Of a stretch of 64,000 nucleotides of DNA, positions 1-11,630 are shown piece by piece (position 1 is the stretch's first letter; the number at the start of each line of letters is the position of its first letter). Made by a program: the position numbers and the translations under genes. This DNA comes from Salvia splendens. Lineage: Eukaryota > Streptophyta > Magnoliopsida > Lamiales > Lamiaceae. Location of the stretch: the NCBI RefSeq assembly GCF_004379255.2, contig NC_056049.1:434001-498000 (forward strand), given 5' to 3'. Under the pieces are notes generated by a model. The model saw only the letters and a list, made by a program, of their open reading frames with translations, searched no databases and had not been told where the DNA came from.

Positions 1-173
1 ACAGCTCACCAATACATGATCAAAACTCTAGCTTGTTTCAGGTATATTATTTGAATGATGAAATAGGAATATTTGAGCGATTAAGAATACTGCTTAGTAG
101 GAAATGTTTGTGAGAATCCAATCTAGATTGCTTTTTCACAACGGGGGGTAGTATATGAACATATCTGGCTATC

Positions 174-2129
174 TTAAGGCAAGGTAGTATCTTTCAGCAC
201 ACCACTTGGAACTTTGAATTTGGGGTTTTGCTCTGTAAAAGCAGGTGGCTTCTGATACACGATCGAAGCTGCTCTAATCAAAATTCCGGCAGTTAAACCC
301 CAAATGACATACTTCTTGTTGTCTATTTCATAATCAAAATAGTGGATCAGATACTTGTCGCTCATCCACACTCGTTCTTCACATCTTCTATTCTCATCCT
401 AGGATGGCAATTTGCTATCATGTGTACAGCAGTTGCAATAGCTAAACAACTGTGGACGAAAAGAAAAGGAAAAAATAGAACTTGAGACAATACCTTGAGG
501 AACATTTCCAAGGGAGCATCGAAAACAGCTTCCACTTCAGCGGCATTTGGGGAAGGATTAAAGTCTTTCTTGTTGGAAAGTATGCCGATAACAGGAATCA
601 CCCTGAGGAGGTGCTGCATTCATACTACCGGGTTAACAATTGAAGTTGTTCTCAGTCTGCTTACTACTTCTCAAAATAATCCACAAAACAATCTAATTAA
701 CATAATGCTACACTTATGTACAACCTCTTACAGAAGCATGGCCATTGGTCACACACCTCAAAACACCATAATCGACCATCATTCATTAATAAACACAAAA
801 CATAACGAGAAAGAAAAGACATTAGTTCTACACAACGATTTTCTTTGAGGGTGTACTCAACAGCATAGATATCTAAAGGCTGTGAAATAAGACCACATTC
901 TTGCTTATACACTGTTATATCGATGATAAGTTCTCCATCCGTTCCATAGTAATAGAGTCATTTTACCATTTTGGTACGTTCCATAGTAATAGAGTCATTT
1001 CCCTTTTTAGTAAAAGCCAACACATTTCTTCACACCTACTTTACTCTCTCTTACTTTTTTCTCTCTTCATCTCTCTACCTTTTTCATTTTCCACTTTATT
1101 CTCCCTTTACTTTACTCACCTAACACAATTTTTCTTACTCTCTGTGCCGAAAAGAAACGTCTCCATTACTATGGAATGGAGGGAGTATATAGCAGCAATC
1201 AAATGGGCTTTACAAGAAAAACAGTTCGAACATAATCAACAGATCAAAACAAAATCACCAATATATTCAAGTGTATGATTCAGTATTCCGAGTTTCCATG
1301 AGAGGACAAGCACGTATACCTTGGATAAGAATGGTTCAAGGCAAGTAACCACATTAACAAGTGAAGGATCCAGCCCTATCTCCTCTTTTGCTTCCCTCGT
1401 TGCTGTCTCAGCATCATTAGCATCCGCCTCTTCCGCTTTCCCTCCGGGCAATGAGACTTCACCTGTGTCCAAACACCTCAGTCAAAATCCAGCAAACGCA
1501 GCATCACTATACAAATTAATTCCAGATTTCTCAATCAAAGCAGTGAATACCATCAGAACCCCTAATTTCCTACAATGCCCTAAAAGATCTTAGCTTTCTA
1601 CCAAATTCACCACTATCAAGCTCTCAATTTCTGAAAAAACACTTGAATTAAGCACGAATTAAGTGAAGGCGCGATGAAACGAACCAGAATGAGTAGAGAG
1701 CTGCGACGATCGCTTAGTGAGAATAACCCTAAGCTCTCCAGCATCCCCTTCGAAGAGGCAGATCAGAACCGCCGCCCTTTTCGGGCTGAACCGCTCGGCA
1801 GGCGCCGCCGAAGTTGCGGATTCCGGGAATCCCACCTTCGCAACCACTTTCTCTGCGCTCTCCTCAATCCTCTGCTCCTCCTCCTCGTCATCATCCGATG
1901 TCGGCGGCGGCTTGTAGAGGCGCAACTGTTGGGCCAAAACCACGAGCCTCCCGGAAAGCCCCGAATTGGGGATTTCCATGAAGACGAGTTTAGAGAGAGA
2001 AAGTGGGAGTGGAGATGAGGAATGAGGGGTTAGGGAAGAGAAGATTGAGGGAAGTAGTGAGGAGGTTCTTCTGAGGAGTGGAAGCATGTGTGCTTGCTGC
2101 ATTAATGGCCTTCCCAACCATTTTTCCAT
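174..2129 (-). CDS. NUDT15: Nudix hydrolase, NUDT15-like (CoA/nucleoside-diphosphate pyrophosphatase)
   Basis: Predicted 310-residue protein from four exons read on the minus strand: 2129-1685, 1462-1320, 613-494, 398-174. All joins are GT-AG and the frame is kept. The N-terminus is Ser/Leu-rich and could be an organelle targeting peptide. The core begins near RAAVLICLFEG. Exon 2 carries the Nudix box (GGKAEE ... REAKEEIGL), whose REAKEE glutamates bind the catalytic metal. Exons 3-4 match the C-terminal signature of plant NUDT15/22 enzymes (VIPVIGIL, EVEAVFDAPLEMFL, WGLTAGILIRAA). Family members hydrolyse CoA derivatives or other nucleoside diphosphates, often in mitochondria; activity and location here are inferred. 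Intron 2 contains a Stowaway-like MITE. No break was seen, so the gene looks functional. Confidence 0.9.
933..1185. mobile_element. Stowaway-like MITE in Nudix intron 2
   Basis: The ends are inverted (ctccatccgttccatag on the left, ctatggaatggagggag on the right), as in Stowaway elements; TA follows the right end. The left end holds a short internal duplication of the segment ccatagtaatagagtca. It lies wholly inside an intron. Confidence 0.65.
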
Positions 2130-2255
2130 TCATCAATAATGTAACCATTTTTAATCGGAAAAAAGAGAAAAACAATAAAAATTACTCTAATAAAAAGAGA
2201 ATTTTACTTAAATCTTTACGAATATATAATTAATTGACGGAAAATTTGTACAATA

Positions 2256-2436
2256 CTCCCTCCATGTCCCAATTAAATGTCTATAAATGGTCTCTAATAA
2301 ATGTCACCTTAAGTGAACCTTACATTTCAATAACATTTTCTACTCATTTCCTTTACAAATTTCCTTTACAAAGTCAAACAATTTATTAAAACTTGCATTG
2401 ATTAAACATGAGACACTTAATAGGGACCGGATAGAG
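2256..2436. mobile_element. Stowaway MITE
   Basis: The element runs from ctccctccatgtccc to gggaccggatagag, imperfect terminal inverted repeats of the Stowaway (Tc1/mariner) type. A TA dinucleotide flanks both sides, matching the target-site duplication of this superfamily. It has no coding capacity. Confidence 0.8.
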
Positions 2437-3459
2437 TAATAAATAGTGTGTGTGATTGTGAAGCCTTCCCGTGATGAGGCACTCCACGCCGTGCTGCCCT
2501 CCAGTGCATCTCGGTCCTCAGGCATGCATGTCGGGAACTGCATCTTTTAAATTGTGTGTTTGCTCTCTCTATTGAATGGAGTGTCTTAAATAAAGACTCG
2601 GCTATCGATATTGATCTCTTTTTGCTAGTTCTACTATATGTGTTTGATAGTTTGACTCAATTATTAGCAAATAGGTATAAGCATAAGATATAAATTATGT
2701 TACACTCTTTCACTCAGTTGCATCATAAGGGAAAAATGTTTTTTTTAGGCTATTTATCAATTAGAATTGAGGATTTCCTAGCTAGTGAGTATGGACTAAG
2801 GAAGGTGTAACGAATTTTTTATTTCATTCTCGTTTCGGGCCTTCCATAATGGGCCGTACAAATATAAACCAATCCTAGCTACTCTTTGTGGGGGGCCGTT
2901 TGAGGTTATTTGCTTTCAATTTTGGGTGGTGGATTTGTCTTTGAAACCCAAACATACTTCTAACCTATCAGACCATCCGCAGCGGTGCTCGCTGGGACGG
3001 ACGGCGTCCGTGCCGCTGGCGCGGCAACGCGCTGTCCGCCGCTGGCACGGTGCTGTTCGATGCATCGAGCTCGTCCGTGCCGCTGAGCAGGTGACGTAGC
3101 GCGTTTCTATTCGCCAACGGATTCTATTCACCGACGTAGCGCGTTTCTATTCGCCAACGGATTATCCGTTGGATTTTCCTTTTATTAAAAAAAATCAAAA
3201 ATAATACCAAAATCCCAAAATATAGTCGTTTTATTACAGTTTTTGAATTTTTTTTTATTTTTTTATAATTTTTTTAAATCCCAAAATCATCTATAAATAC
3301 ACACATTCATCATCCATTTTTCACATCAAATCATCTCTCATTCATATTTTTTCATACAACTCATCTACATCTTACTCTCTCACTCAAACCATCTCTAAAA
3401 AATTCAAAAATAGATTTCATCGATATCATTGCGAAAGCGGGGCGCGAAGAATAAGAATA

Positions 3460-4955
3460 CTATGAACAATATCGTGCCCCCTATGTCGCCGCCACTACCC
3501 CCGCCCCTTCTTCTCGACCAACTAGATCAATTCATCGGTACATCCCTCGTGACCGGGAGGGAGCCAACGAAAGGCTCGTTGCCGACTATTTTTCCGACCA
3601 GCCGCGGTTTCCGAAAGATTACTTTTTGCGCCGTTTTCGCATGTCAAAACGGTTGTCTATGCCTATTGTCAATACATTGTCCGCCCGTGTTGAATACTTT
3701 CAATCAGTGGCGGATCCAGGACCCGAAAATGGTGGGGGCGGAACTTATATTTAAATATTAAATATTTAATTTAATATTATTTTTAATAATAAAATAAATA
3801 AAATATTATATTAATATTTAAGTAGCACTAGGTTCATTAATAAAATATAAACATGCTTCAGCTTGCAAATATGTATTATTCATTTTAAAATAAAAAAATA
3901 TATAAATATAAACATGCTTTAGCTTGCATATTATTCATTTTAAAATATAAAATTATTGTAAATATATGTACATTTTAAATCACTGTAAATATTATATACA
4001 AAAGTGATATAAGTAGAGCACTAAATATTTATATTTCAAAAATATTTAAGATGTTTACTTTGTTACATAGAGAATAATTAAGATGCATGGATCAAATTAT
4101 AAGTACTATAGGATAAAAAAGACTTTAACACAAGATTAAAAATGATTTTAACTAAAGAATAAATATAACAACATAATATATGCAACTTAGTAAAAGTTTA
4201 GATTACATAGAGTATTAAAAGGTATTATTTAGATAATAAGAATAAATATGAATGGATAAAATAAAAAACGAAAAATGAAAAAAAATATGTTTTTGTTAAG
4301 GATTGAACCCTAGACATCTTAGTTAAAAATCCAACAATCAAACCATTGAACTACTACATTTTATATGACATTTATTAAAAACAAAAATATTTCTACACTC
4401 TACGGAGGGGGCGGATATGCTATTTTCGGCTTGATTCAATGAAAAATTTAGGCTCTCCGGACGGTCGGGTAGGGGCGACCGCCCCCACCTGCCCCCTGGA
4501 TCCGCCACTGCTTTCAATCACGTAGAGACGCAACCGGTCGACAAAGTCTCTCGACGTTGCAGAAGTGTACTTGTGTCATCCGACAACTTGCTACTAGGCA
4601 AACAGCTGACCTCTTCGACGAGTATTTGCATGTGGATGAGTCAGCTGGAATCCTATGCCTCAAAAATTTTTGCGACGACGTTTGTTCTGCTTTCGGTGAG
4701 GAATTCCTTCAGGCACCCACCACCGATGATTGTCAACGGTTGCTTTATCTTCACGAAACAGTCCACGGTTTTTCCGGTATGCTTGGCAGCATGCATTGGA
4801 AGTAGAAGAATTGCCCGACTGCTTGGAGGGGGCAATACTTAAGCAGCCCAAAGGCGGCGGCCCAACGCTTATCCTTGAAGCGGTCGCCGACTACCGCCTA
4901 TGGATTTGGCATGCATATTTCGGTGTTGCCGGATCCAACAACGACTAGAACGTGC
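3460..4955 (+). pseudogene. HARBI1/ALP1-like Harbinger transposase pseudogene
   Basis: Before the hAT insertion one frame reads a typical PIF transposase N-terminus, from HRYIPRDREGANERLVADYF through FRMSKRL to SARVEYFQS (about 3530-3704). After the insertion the next frame reads LQKCTCVIRQLA, DLFDEYLHV, FGEEFLQAP and DDCQRLL (from about 4553). A deletion then removes the conserved Asp-containing motif before MHW, leaving GMLGSMHWK and a stop at 4803. Further on, TLILEAVADYRLWIWHAYFG appears in another frame. The DDE nuclease is therefore dead through insertion, deletion and frameshift. The assignment rests on recall of the HARBI1 family. Confidence 0.85.
3705..4510. mobile_element. Non-autonomous hAT element nested in the Harbinger transposase
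   Basis: This 806-bp element has terminal inverted repeats CAGTGGCGGATCCAGG ... CCTGGATCCGCCACTG. It is flanked by a perfect 8-bp direct repeat, CTTTCAAT, at 3697-3704 and 4511-4518. Eight-bp duplications and CAGTGGCGGA-type ends are characteristic of the hAT superfamily (Tip100-like). The interior is AT-rich and non-coding. Removing it and one CTTTCAAT copy rejoins the Harbinger transposase sequence, so it inserted later. Confidence 0.92.
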
Positions 4956-5244
4956 TCTATTCGAAACTACCTATGCTGAAGTGATCTACAATAGTTGTTT
5001 CTCAATTTTCTAGCGACGGCCAATACTAACCTCACAACTTGTGTTTTCTAGCATAATTCCATGTCATATTTTTGGGACGAATTCCTTTCAGTCGACAACA
5101 AGTTCTGACAATGCGAGCTTTATTTTCTAGATCCCTACATAATCTATTAATCCCTCCCTCTACATAGTCTCACACCATATTTTTAGCATAAGTATAGGCT
5201 TCCCCTTTACTTAATAACACCCCTACACAAAAAAAAAAAAGAAA

Positions 5245-5748
5245 GACATGGATAAAATGGGAGAACCAAAATTTCATCACATCAACAAGAGCCACCACCC
5301 CTCGCCAACAAAGCTAGGCCGCCTCGTCCGAGCCACTGGTAGAAAGGACCGCCACAGTAAAGTCTCGACGGCGGCGTGCGGCTCTCCCCCAAAACCGCCA
5401 TTCTGTTCTACGACTTGCAGGACCGGCTCGGCTGCGACCGCCCCAGCAAGGCCATCGATTGGCTGATGGCGCAGGCCAAATCTGCCATCGAAGGTCCAGG
5501 AGGAGCACTTGTTCACCGGAAGGGAAGATCAGCTCTTTCTTGAATTGTTCGATGCAAATTGCTCACCGGAAGGGAAGAGGGAACCCCTTCAGTCCACTTA
5601 TTACACTCAGTTCCAAGGCTTCCGATTTTCCGACCAGGAGCTGACCAACTTCTGCGCCGCCTTTGAGCATGTCTTCTTCGTTCTTGCAGCACTATTAAGC
5701 ATTTACAGATTTACTTTTAACATTGTTTGTTCAATTTCATTTTCTTAG
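5245..5748 (+). pseudogene. CIN-type TCP transcription factor remnant (TCP2/3/4/10/24 class)
   Basis: From the ATG at 5248 the frame reads [17 protein letters not shown], the start of the TCP basic region. About 20 nt (the KGPRDRR part) are then missing and the frame shifts. In the shifted frame the domain resumes as [19 protein letters not shown] and [19 protein letters not shown] (about 5385-5490). TCP proteins are plant DNA-binding regulators of leaf growth and cell proliferation. About 85 bp later the sequence encodes KREPLQST, equivalent to the R-x-PLQSS coding context of the miR319 site in JAW-TCP genes; in intact genes that site lies several hundred bp further on, so a large internal deletion is likely. 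A 16-bp direct repeat (tcaccggaagggaaga, 5513 and 5563) sits at the junction. Non-functional as a TCP factor. Confidence 0.85.
5578..5597 (+). promoter_or_regulatory. miR319-complementary site retained in TCP remnant
   Basis: The site reads AGGGAACCCCTTCAGTCCAC. Its 3' half is identical to the canonical miR319 target of LANCEOLATE/TCP4-type genes (CCCCTTCAGTCCA). Differences are confined to the 5' half and the last base. Pairing to miR319 is predicted from recall of the miRNA sequence. Whether the locus is transcribed is unknown. Confidence 0.75.
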
Positions 5749-5749
5749 C

Positions 5750-6794
5750 TAATGTACACCATTTTCAAGATTGATTGATGGTTTTTAATTATAATTCTGT
5801 TTCAAAGAGATGATTAAATCACAGTATAATTAAACCTCATACACCAATTATACAGAAAGAACTGAGTTCAAGAGTTGCTAAACAACTTTATAGGTCCACT
5901 ATTCATGTTCTTCATGGGGTACGTCAATTTTTCGGATCAGACCTCAAATAGTTACAATGTACAGGTCACGAATATAATTAGACCACACTTGTATTGGTTA
6001 TGGTATTATCACTATTTTTTTAATTGATCATTTATTTTATTAATCTTTAATTTTATATTTTCTTTTAAATGGTGATATTTATGAGATTAAAAATATAAAA
6101 GTTTCATAATGGAAATACAAAAAATAATTACAAATCACATAAAATTCCTAATTAGAAATGAGTAGATTTGTTTTCAATTAAATTAGAATAATTAAAGAAA
6201 AGAAATGAACAAAATTGGATATATGGAAAAATAAAAGAAATTAAAGAACTCTTTCATCCCTCTCCCCGCTCACAAACGTGCTTCCTGATTGGGCGGTGAA
6301 AGGTAGGAGCGTGTGCAGCTTAGACCGCAATGTCGGCCGCACAGGCCCAAATCATGGTTTGCGGCCGACATTGCTCCACTGCAATAGGCGTTTCTCGGCT
6401 GCGCCTCAGGTCTAGCCCATTTTTTGAGTGCCCTTAATTTGGAGTTCTAAAGGGGTGTGAAAATAGCAAAAATGTAATCAGGCAATGACTCCCATGTGAT
6501 ATTGTAAGCTGGCATAATTATTAACAAGTGCAGCTAAGTACTGATGCAATAATTTTGCTTCATTTAGTAGTTAGTACTCAAAAGCTACTATTATACACAA
6601 CCAATCCCTGTTATTCTTCTTAGGTATTTTAATCAATCAATTATCCACTTATCTTTTGACAGCTGTGCTTTTTCCACTATATAAGTTCAAAGGAGCCCAT
6701 AATTACTCAGCTGTCAATTTGTCGTCTATAATTAGTTAAGAGGTGGGAAACTATATATAGATGGTGATAAATTGATTCAAAACTGATTAAGGTT
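5750..6794. other. Intergenic, AT-rich, with one GC-rich hairpin
   Basis: No gene was recognised. At 6327-6341 and 6360-6374 lies a perfect 15-bp inverted repeat (gcaatgtcggccgca and its complement) with an 18-nt loop, in an isolated GC-rich patch. The rest is low-complexity AT-rich sequence. Confidence 0.7.
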
Positions 6795-7028
6795 ACTTCC
6801 TCTGTCCCAACCTAATTATTAATTATTAATTGAGACATTTCTATTTTAGTATAAGAATTTAGATAATGGTGTTTAGTTAATTAAATTATTAATAGTAAAA
6901 TAAAAAATAAAGAATAAAATAAAAGTAAGAATAAAAAAAAAATAGAAATAAATAATAAAGTATAAGAAAGGAGTAAGTTAATTATTATCAAAAAAGAAAA
7001 ACGCCTCCATTAGGCTAGGACGGAGGGG
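6795..7028. mobile_element. Stowaway-like MITE
   Basis: The left end (cttcctctgtcccaacc) and right end (aggctaggacggaggg) are imperfect inverted repeats of the Stowaway type, with an A-rich interior. The left flank ends in TA; the right boundary is approximate. 7030-7554 beyond it holds only AT-rich sequence, probably partly 3' UTR of the IQD gene. Confidence 0.6.
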
Positions 7029-7554
7029 GTGCTTGTTACTTGGAACAATTATGTGACCATGAACTGCATGTGTCATTGTCCCGAGATTAAGTATCAAGCT
7101 CGAATCAAGTGTTGTAACTCGATCTTATTTGATCCATCAAATTGAAATGAGCAAACAATAAGAAAATAACTTAATTAAGAACTACTATTACTTATATATT
7201 CAACTCAAAGTAATATATTTTCTTTTTGGAATGTACAATAAAAGCGGCAAATTTCTAAACAAAAGAAACACTATTGTCTCTATTTTGTACAGCATAAATT
7301 TTTGTAGCAAACAAGAAAGGTGTCGTTTTGAGTGGAATAGAGAAAGTAATTCGTAAACATAAAATTTTCAATTTACAAAAAGAAGCCATGATCACACCAC
7401 AAGTACAAAACCAACACACACATACAAGTATATCACAATAACTTAATGTTTCATAATAAAAAATTTACAATATTATAAGGAAGAAAAGAGAGTACTTCCT
7501 GAAGGTGGAGCTCAGATCAAATCCTCTATCTGCTTCAGTTTTTGCATTTTCACA

Positions 7555-9237
7555 TCATACTTGGGAGCTTTCCTTTGCATTCTTCGTTTTCTTCTCTTCA
7601 CTTTTCACGCTCACTTTTTTAACCGTAGCTGCGTTGTAAGACAGTTTACGGGCTTTTCTGGTGGCCTTTCCATTAGGAGAGATCCGTGTGACCTTTCCTG
7701 GCACCTTGCTCGCAGGGGAAATGGTTTTCTTAACCGCCTTTCCGTTAGGCAAGATCAGTTTCGCGTGTCGGGCCTTCTTTGCTTTTTTGGGGATATAAAC
7801 TCGACTTTCCCATGGCCTAGCAGCTATCCAACGCTCCATCCAGCTCCAGCCCCAATCCGCTTTACTAAGTTCTTTGTTGCTCGGTCCAAAACTTGGCATC
7901 GTGTTGGCCCTCCACTGCACACGTTTTGTTAGATTTGTTTCTTGGGCTCAAAGATGATGAAGAAATCGATAGATACTACAACTCGACATACCTGACGAGT
8001 AAAGGCATACGCCAAAGCTCGTTCCCTTCTCAGTGCTGCTTCTTCTCTGTGATGTATTCTTGCAAGGGCTTCAGTCACTGTTTCAGAACCACCACTCCAC
8101 TCCACCTGTCCCACATTTTATTTATCGAAGAAATGTGACATCCGTCTTAAATGTGTAGTTTCAAGTGACAGAATACTTCGGTTTACATATAGAAATCGTG
8201 ATGTATATAAGGTGTGTTAGGAGGCTTCCTAAGCACAGGACGACTGATAGTACTACTATCGATACATGTAAAGAAACGACAATGATATATCGTTCGCTTC
8301 CTTTTCCCCTATCACACACTATCTCTTGGTCTTTAAGGTCACTTTTTTCCACAAGGAAATGGAAAGAACAGCAATTTCAATCATGACAATTCCTCCAACA
8401 TAAAATTATGCATAATTTTAAGGAGAAAGTTTTGTATTACCTCAAAGTCATGAAGCTTAGCTTCGAGCTTCAACTGATTCTCGAGCTTCTTCTGCCTAAG
8501 TTGGCCTTCCATAACCATATTAGCACGACGTGATCTAATCTGGGCCTGAGTTTTCGTCCATGAGTGCAGGCGACCCAATGTAGTATGTGCTTGATTCTTA
8601 ACAGAATCACACTGCACCAGCTTCTGTAACCTTACATTTCCTCTCATTCGACATAAACTTCTCCTTGCCTAAAACAGGAGAGGAAAAGCATAGTCAATTC
8701 AAGAGTTTGAGAAAAAAAAAACCATAGACTTATCATAAGTTCATAACGATCTTCATATTTGAAAGCCCAAGACAGTTATGGGGAAAGGCAAAATAAATGA
8801 ACCATGTAAACTAAGACGATAGTGATTGCTAGCAGGGAATATGACATACAACATGTGCACGGTATGCAGTCTGAATCTTTCTAGCAGCAACATATTCTCT
8901 GGAGAGAACGACACTGCCCTGATTGTCGAGACAAGCGCCATTGGCTAGTGCTAGACACCCTCTGAGAGAGCAGAGATCCTCTCTGCAGCCATCTATGCGT
9001 TGAAATGAAGATCGCTGCTCAACAATATCGAAAAAAGATAGTAATATCAGAAATCAAGAAGATGGGACCGAATCATCTTCAGATAACTTGAATAGTCAGT
9101 TAACATGGGAGGAAAACAAAACATAGAAAACCAAAGATTCAGACTGGAGTTGAGCTTCAAACCTTCACTCTACGTGATTTCTCTCCTTTCACTTTCCTTT
9201 TGCTGATTATATTCTTATACCAAACACCTGAACCCAT
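7555..9237 (-). CDS. IQ67-domain (IQD) calmodulin-binding protein
   Basis: Five coding exons on the minus strand: 9237-9163, 9014-8850, 8668-8441, 8105-7992, 7914-7555, all GT-AG and in frame, giving 313 residues. The start MGSGVWYKNIISKRKVK is a usual IQD N-terminus. Exons 2-3 hold the IQ67 domain: AARKIQTAYRAHVARRSLCR, then LQKLVQ, LHSWTKTQAQIRSRR and LENQLKLEAKLHDFE. Exons 4-5 add EWSGGSETV, REEAALRRERALAYAF and WGWSWMERWIAARPWESR, typical of the IQD5/IQD9-like group as I recall it. The C-terminus is very basic, with Lys-rich NGKA repeats. IQD proteins are plant scaffolds that bind calmodulin and microtubules. Subgroup and partners are inferred. The protein is at the short end for the family. 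Confidence 0.92.
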
Positions 9238-10577
9238 ACTCAGTGCTTAAAGCCTGGATGTGGTAACTGAAGGACCCTATAGAAATCACAGATTCCATAA
9301 ATTACATTCAGTATATGAAACATCTAATTAGATATATCGATGAAATGCTAATGGATAAATGGTGAAATGTATAAATCAGCATAAAACAAGATGTTAGAAT
9401 CATATGATTAATGAAAGAGATTGCTCTAATTAGTAAGGAATTCTCAATATTTTCCTCTTGTGAGCTCAAACACCGGCAACCAGAAAGGACGGCAAGAAAC
9501 TTCTACAAAGAAGAAAGCTTGTGTGACACAGCACCTGCTCACTCGCCCAACTATATTCCAAAGAAATGCTAATCGATAGAAGGCAAAACGTATACTTCAG
9601 CATAAAATGAATAACGAAATAGATTGCTCCATTAGCAAGGATTTCTCAATGTTTTCCTCTACTGAACTCAAAAACAGGCAAACGCGAAGAAAGCTTGTGT
9701 GACACAGCACCTGCTCACTCGCCCAACTATATTCCAAAGAAATGCTAATCGATAGAAGGCAAAACGTATACTTCAGCATAAAATGAATAACGAAATAGAT
9801 TGCTCCATTAGCAAGGATTTCTCAATGTTTTCCTCTACTGAACTCAAAAACAGGCAAACGCAAAGGATGGATTAAGAAACTTCAATAAAGAAGAAATCTT
9901 TTCCATCTCAAAGACAGAATTTACAATGTGTCTTTTCATATGTGGATAAAACAGTACAAGAAATGAAATTTAGAACACAAAAATCTGATATTAATTTGTC
10001 CTGTCACAAAAAAGAATTCTCAAATCCAGCCTAATCATCAAAAGGGATCATTAAACCTAAACAATACATCACTGGAATTATGAGGCACGAAACTGGGATT
10101 TCAAAGAACCATTCAGATTGAAATAAGCATCAAATTCAATCAAGTAGTACAAAAGACTCGGTTTTTTCCAATTCAGCAGTCCATAGAAAGTAAATGCTGT
10201 AAAACTAAAACTGCTCAAGAATCACAAAAACCCACATGTTTCTTTCAGTGCTAGTTGAAAAGAAAAATACAAAAAGGCCACATTTTGCTTACAGACACAT
10301 GAAAAAAACATTCTTGAAAGGTGCAATGAAGGAATAAAAGAACATGGGCAAGTCAAGAAGCTCACATACCAAACTCCTTTTAGGCAAAAGGGTTTCTCTC
10401 AAAGCTGACAAAGAAAACCAAGAAAGCTAAAGAGCAGTGATGGAGATTGGAAGTATGAGGGAAACAGAAGAAAAACAAAGGCTTATATGCAGAGGCTTGA
10501 AGTGGAAGGTAGAGAGGGAAAGTGGGTAGTGTTGGTTTTGCCGATATTAGCCATGGCCCAGCGACTGCTGACCTCAA
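9238..10577 (-). other. Upstream (5' UTR/intron/promoter) region of the IQD gene
   Basis: No coding sequence continues past the IQD start at 9237. The region holds the 176-bp tandem duplication at 9511-9862 and no recognised second gene. Family genes often have 5' UTR introns, so part of this may be transcribed leader; that is inference. Confidence 0.4.
9511..9862. repeat. Tandem duplication, 176-bp unit x2
   Basis: 9511-9686 and 9687-9862 look identical by eye except at the last base (both start aagaaagcttgtgtgacac). A diverged third copy precedes them (about 9330-9510, for example gctaatggataaatgg and gagattgctctaattag), and a partial one follows (about 9862-9900). This suggests an older array with a very recent duplication. 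Confidence 0.9.
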
Positions 10578-11630
10578 AAACAGAGGTTGAACACAATCAA
10601 ACTCAAATGTATCACCAAATAAGAAATTCTATCCTGTCGCTTTAGATTACAATTATTTGAAGAAAATTGATGCCTTTCCTCCATCAAGGGGTTTAATTTG
10701 GAGAAATTTCGCAATTTAATCCAAGTAAATTTATGGTAATAGAGACACTCGAACTAACCTGATACAACCATCAATCATTATTCGCATTGCCTCTTATCAT
10801 TTTTGTAGGAAAAAATACTTTAAATTAACCTCCTAAGGCTAATTGAATTGTGTATCAATGGTATTTGATTTAATAGAATAGATAAGATTCAGTCGTATAA
10901 ATATTGTTCGATTAAATTGCAATACTATAAGATAAGACTGAATCAAGAATTTTCAACTAAATAAATAGGATTCAATACATAATTTCAAGCCAATGTTATG
11001 TAGAACTGGTAAGGTAGTTTAGCCTTTACAAAATTAATCTCAACTAATCTTGTGACTATTCAATCTCGGGCTATTTCAAATCAAGTTAATTTTCAGCAAC
11101 AGAAAGTATGAATGTGTGGTGTGGAAGTTTTTGTGCAATTAGGGCTGTTAGGGTTGACATGTTATTCGGTTGAGTATGATAAATCTTGACAAAATTAGAC
11201 TAATTCCATAAAGGATTATTTAATCTTAAGTGACTGAATATCTGCTGTAAATTTTATAACTGAAAAGATTAAAAATTGGAATTACATCAATATTAAAATG
11301 GTTCAAAATACAAGCATGCATTTAATTGGTTTTCTGAGCTGATAAATATACACACAAAAATTCAGCTAAAATCGGCATGTCTGTTTGGTGTGAACGATGA
11401 TTTACAGATGAGATATGTTACGTGTTTTTAGGCCGTAAACTGGCAATTATAATCGTATTAAATGTCACACTTAATTTTGAATAATTAACTCATACGTAGA
11501 TTGATTTTCTTATTATTATAATAATAATAATAATAAAGACGCTCATTATAGTTTGAGCTTATTAATTATGTAGTAGTTTGAGTTAATTAATTAGGTTAAT
11601 CCGAATTGCATGTCTCGTAGTTTTCTATAA
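10578..11630. other. Intergenic, no gene recognised
   Basis: AT-rich sequence with stop codons in all frames and a short (ATA/TAA)n run near 11515-11535. I see no coding, RNA or element signature. Confidence 0.6.

Larger units (their letters stand above)
2971..4990 (+). mobile_element. Decayed PIF/Harbinger transposon
   Basis: It starts with a Harbinger-like terminal sequence (gaccatccgcagcgg) followed by a GC-rich subterminal region and an AT-rich leader. Near 3092-3164 a 31-bp block beginning gacgtagcgcgtttc is repeated 42 bp apart. It contains transposase remnants interrupted by a hAT element at 3705-4510. No matching right terminus was found, so the element appears 3'-truncated around 4.96-5.0 kb; the right limit is approximate. 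Confidence 0.75.

Noticed and set aside
901..1278. Open frame of 125 codons across the pyrimidine-rich stretch
   Set aside because: Low-complexity Phe/Ser/Leu product made by the interior of a MITE within a Nudix intron; no family match.
1674..2018. Plus-strand frames opposite Nudix exon 1
   Set aside because: Antisense shadow of a GC-rich exon that has a clear identity on the minus strand.
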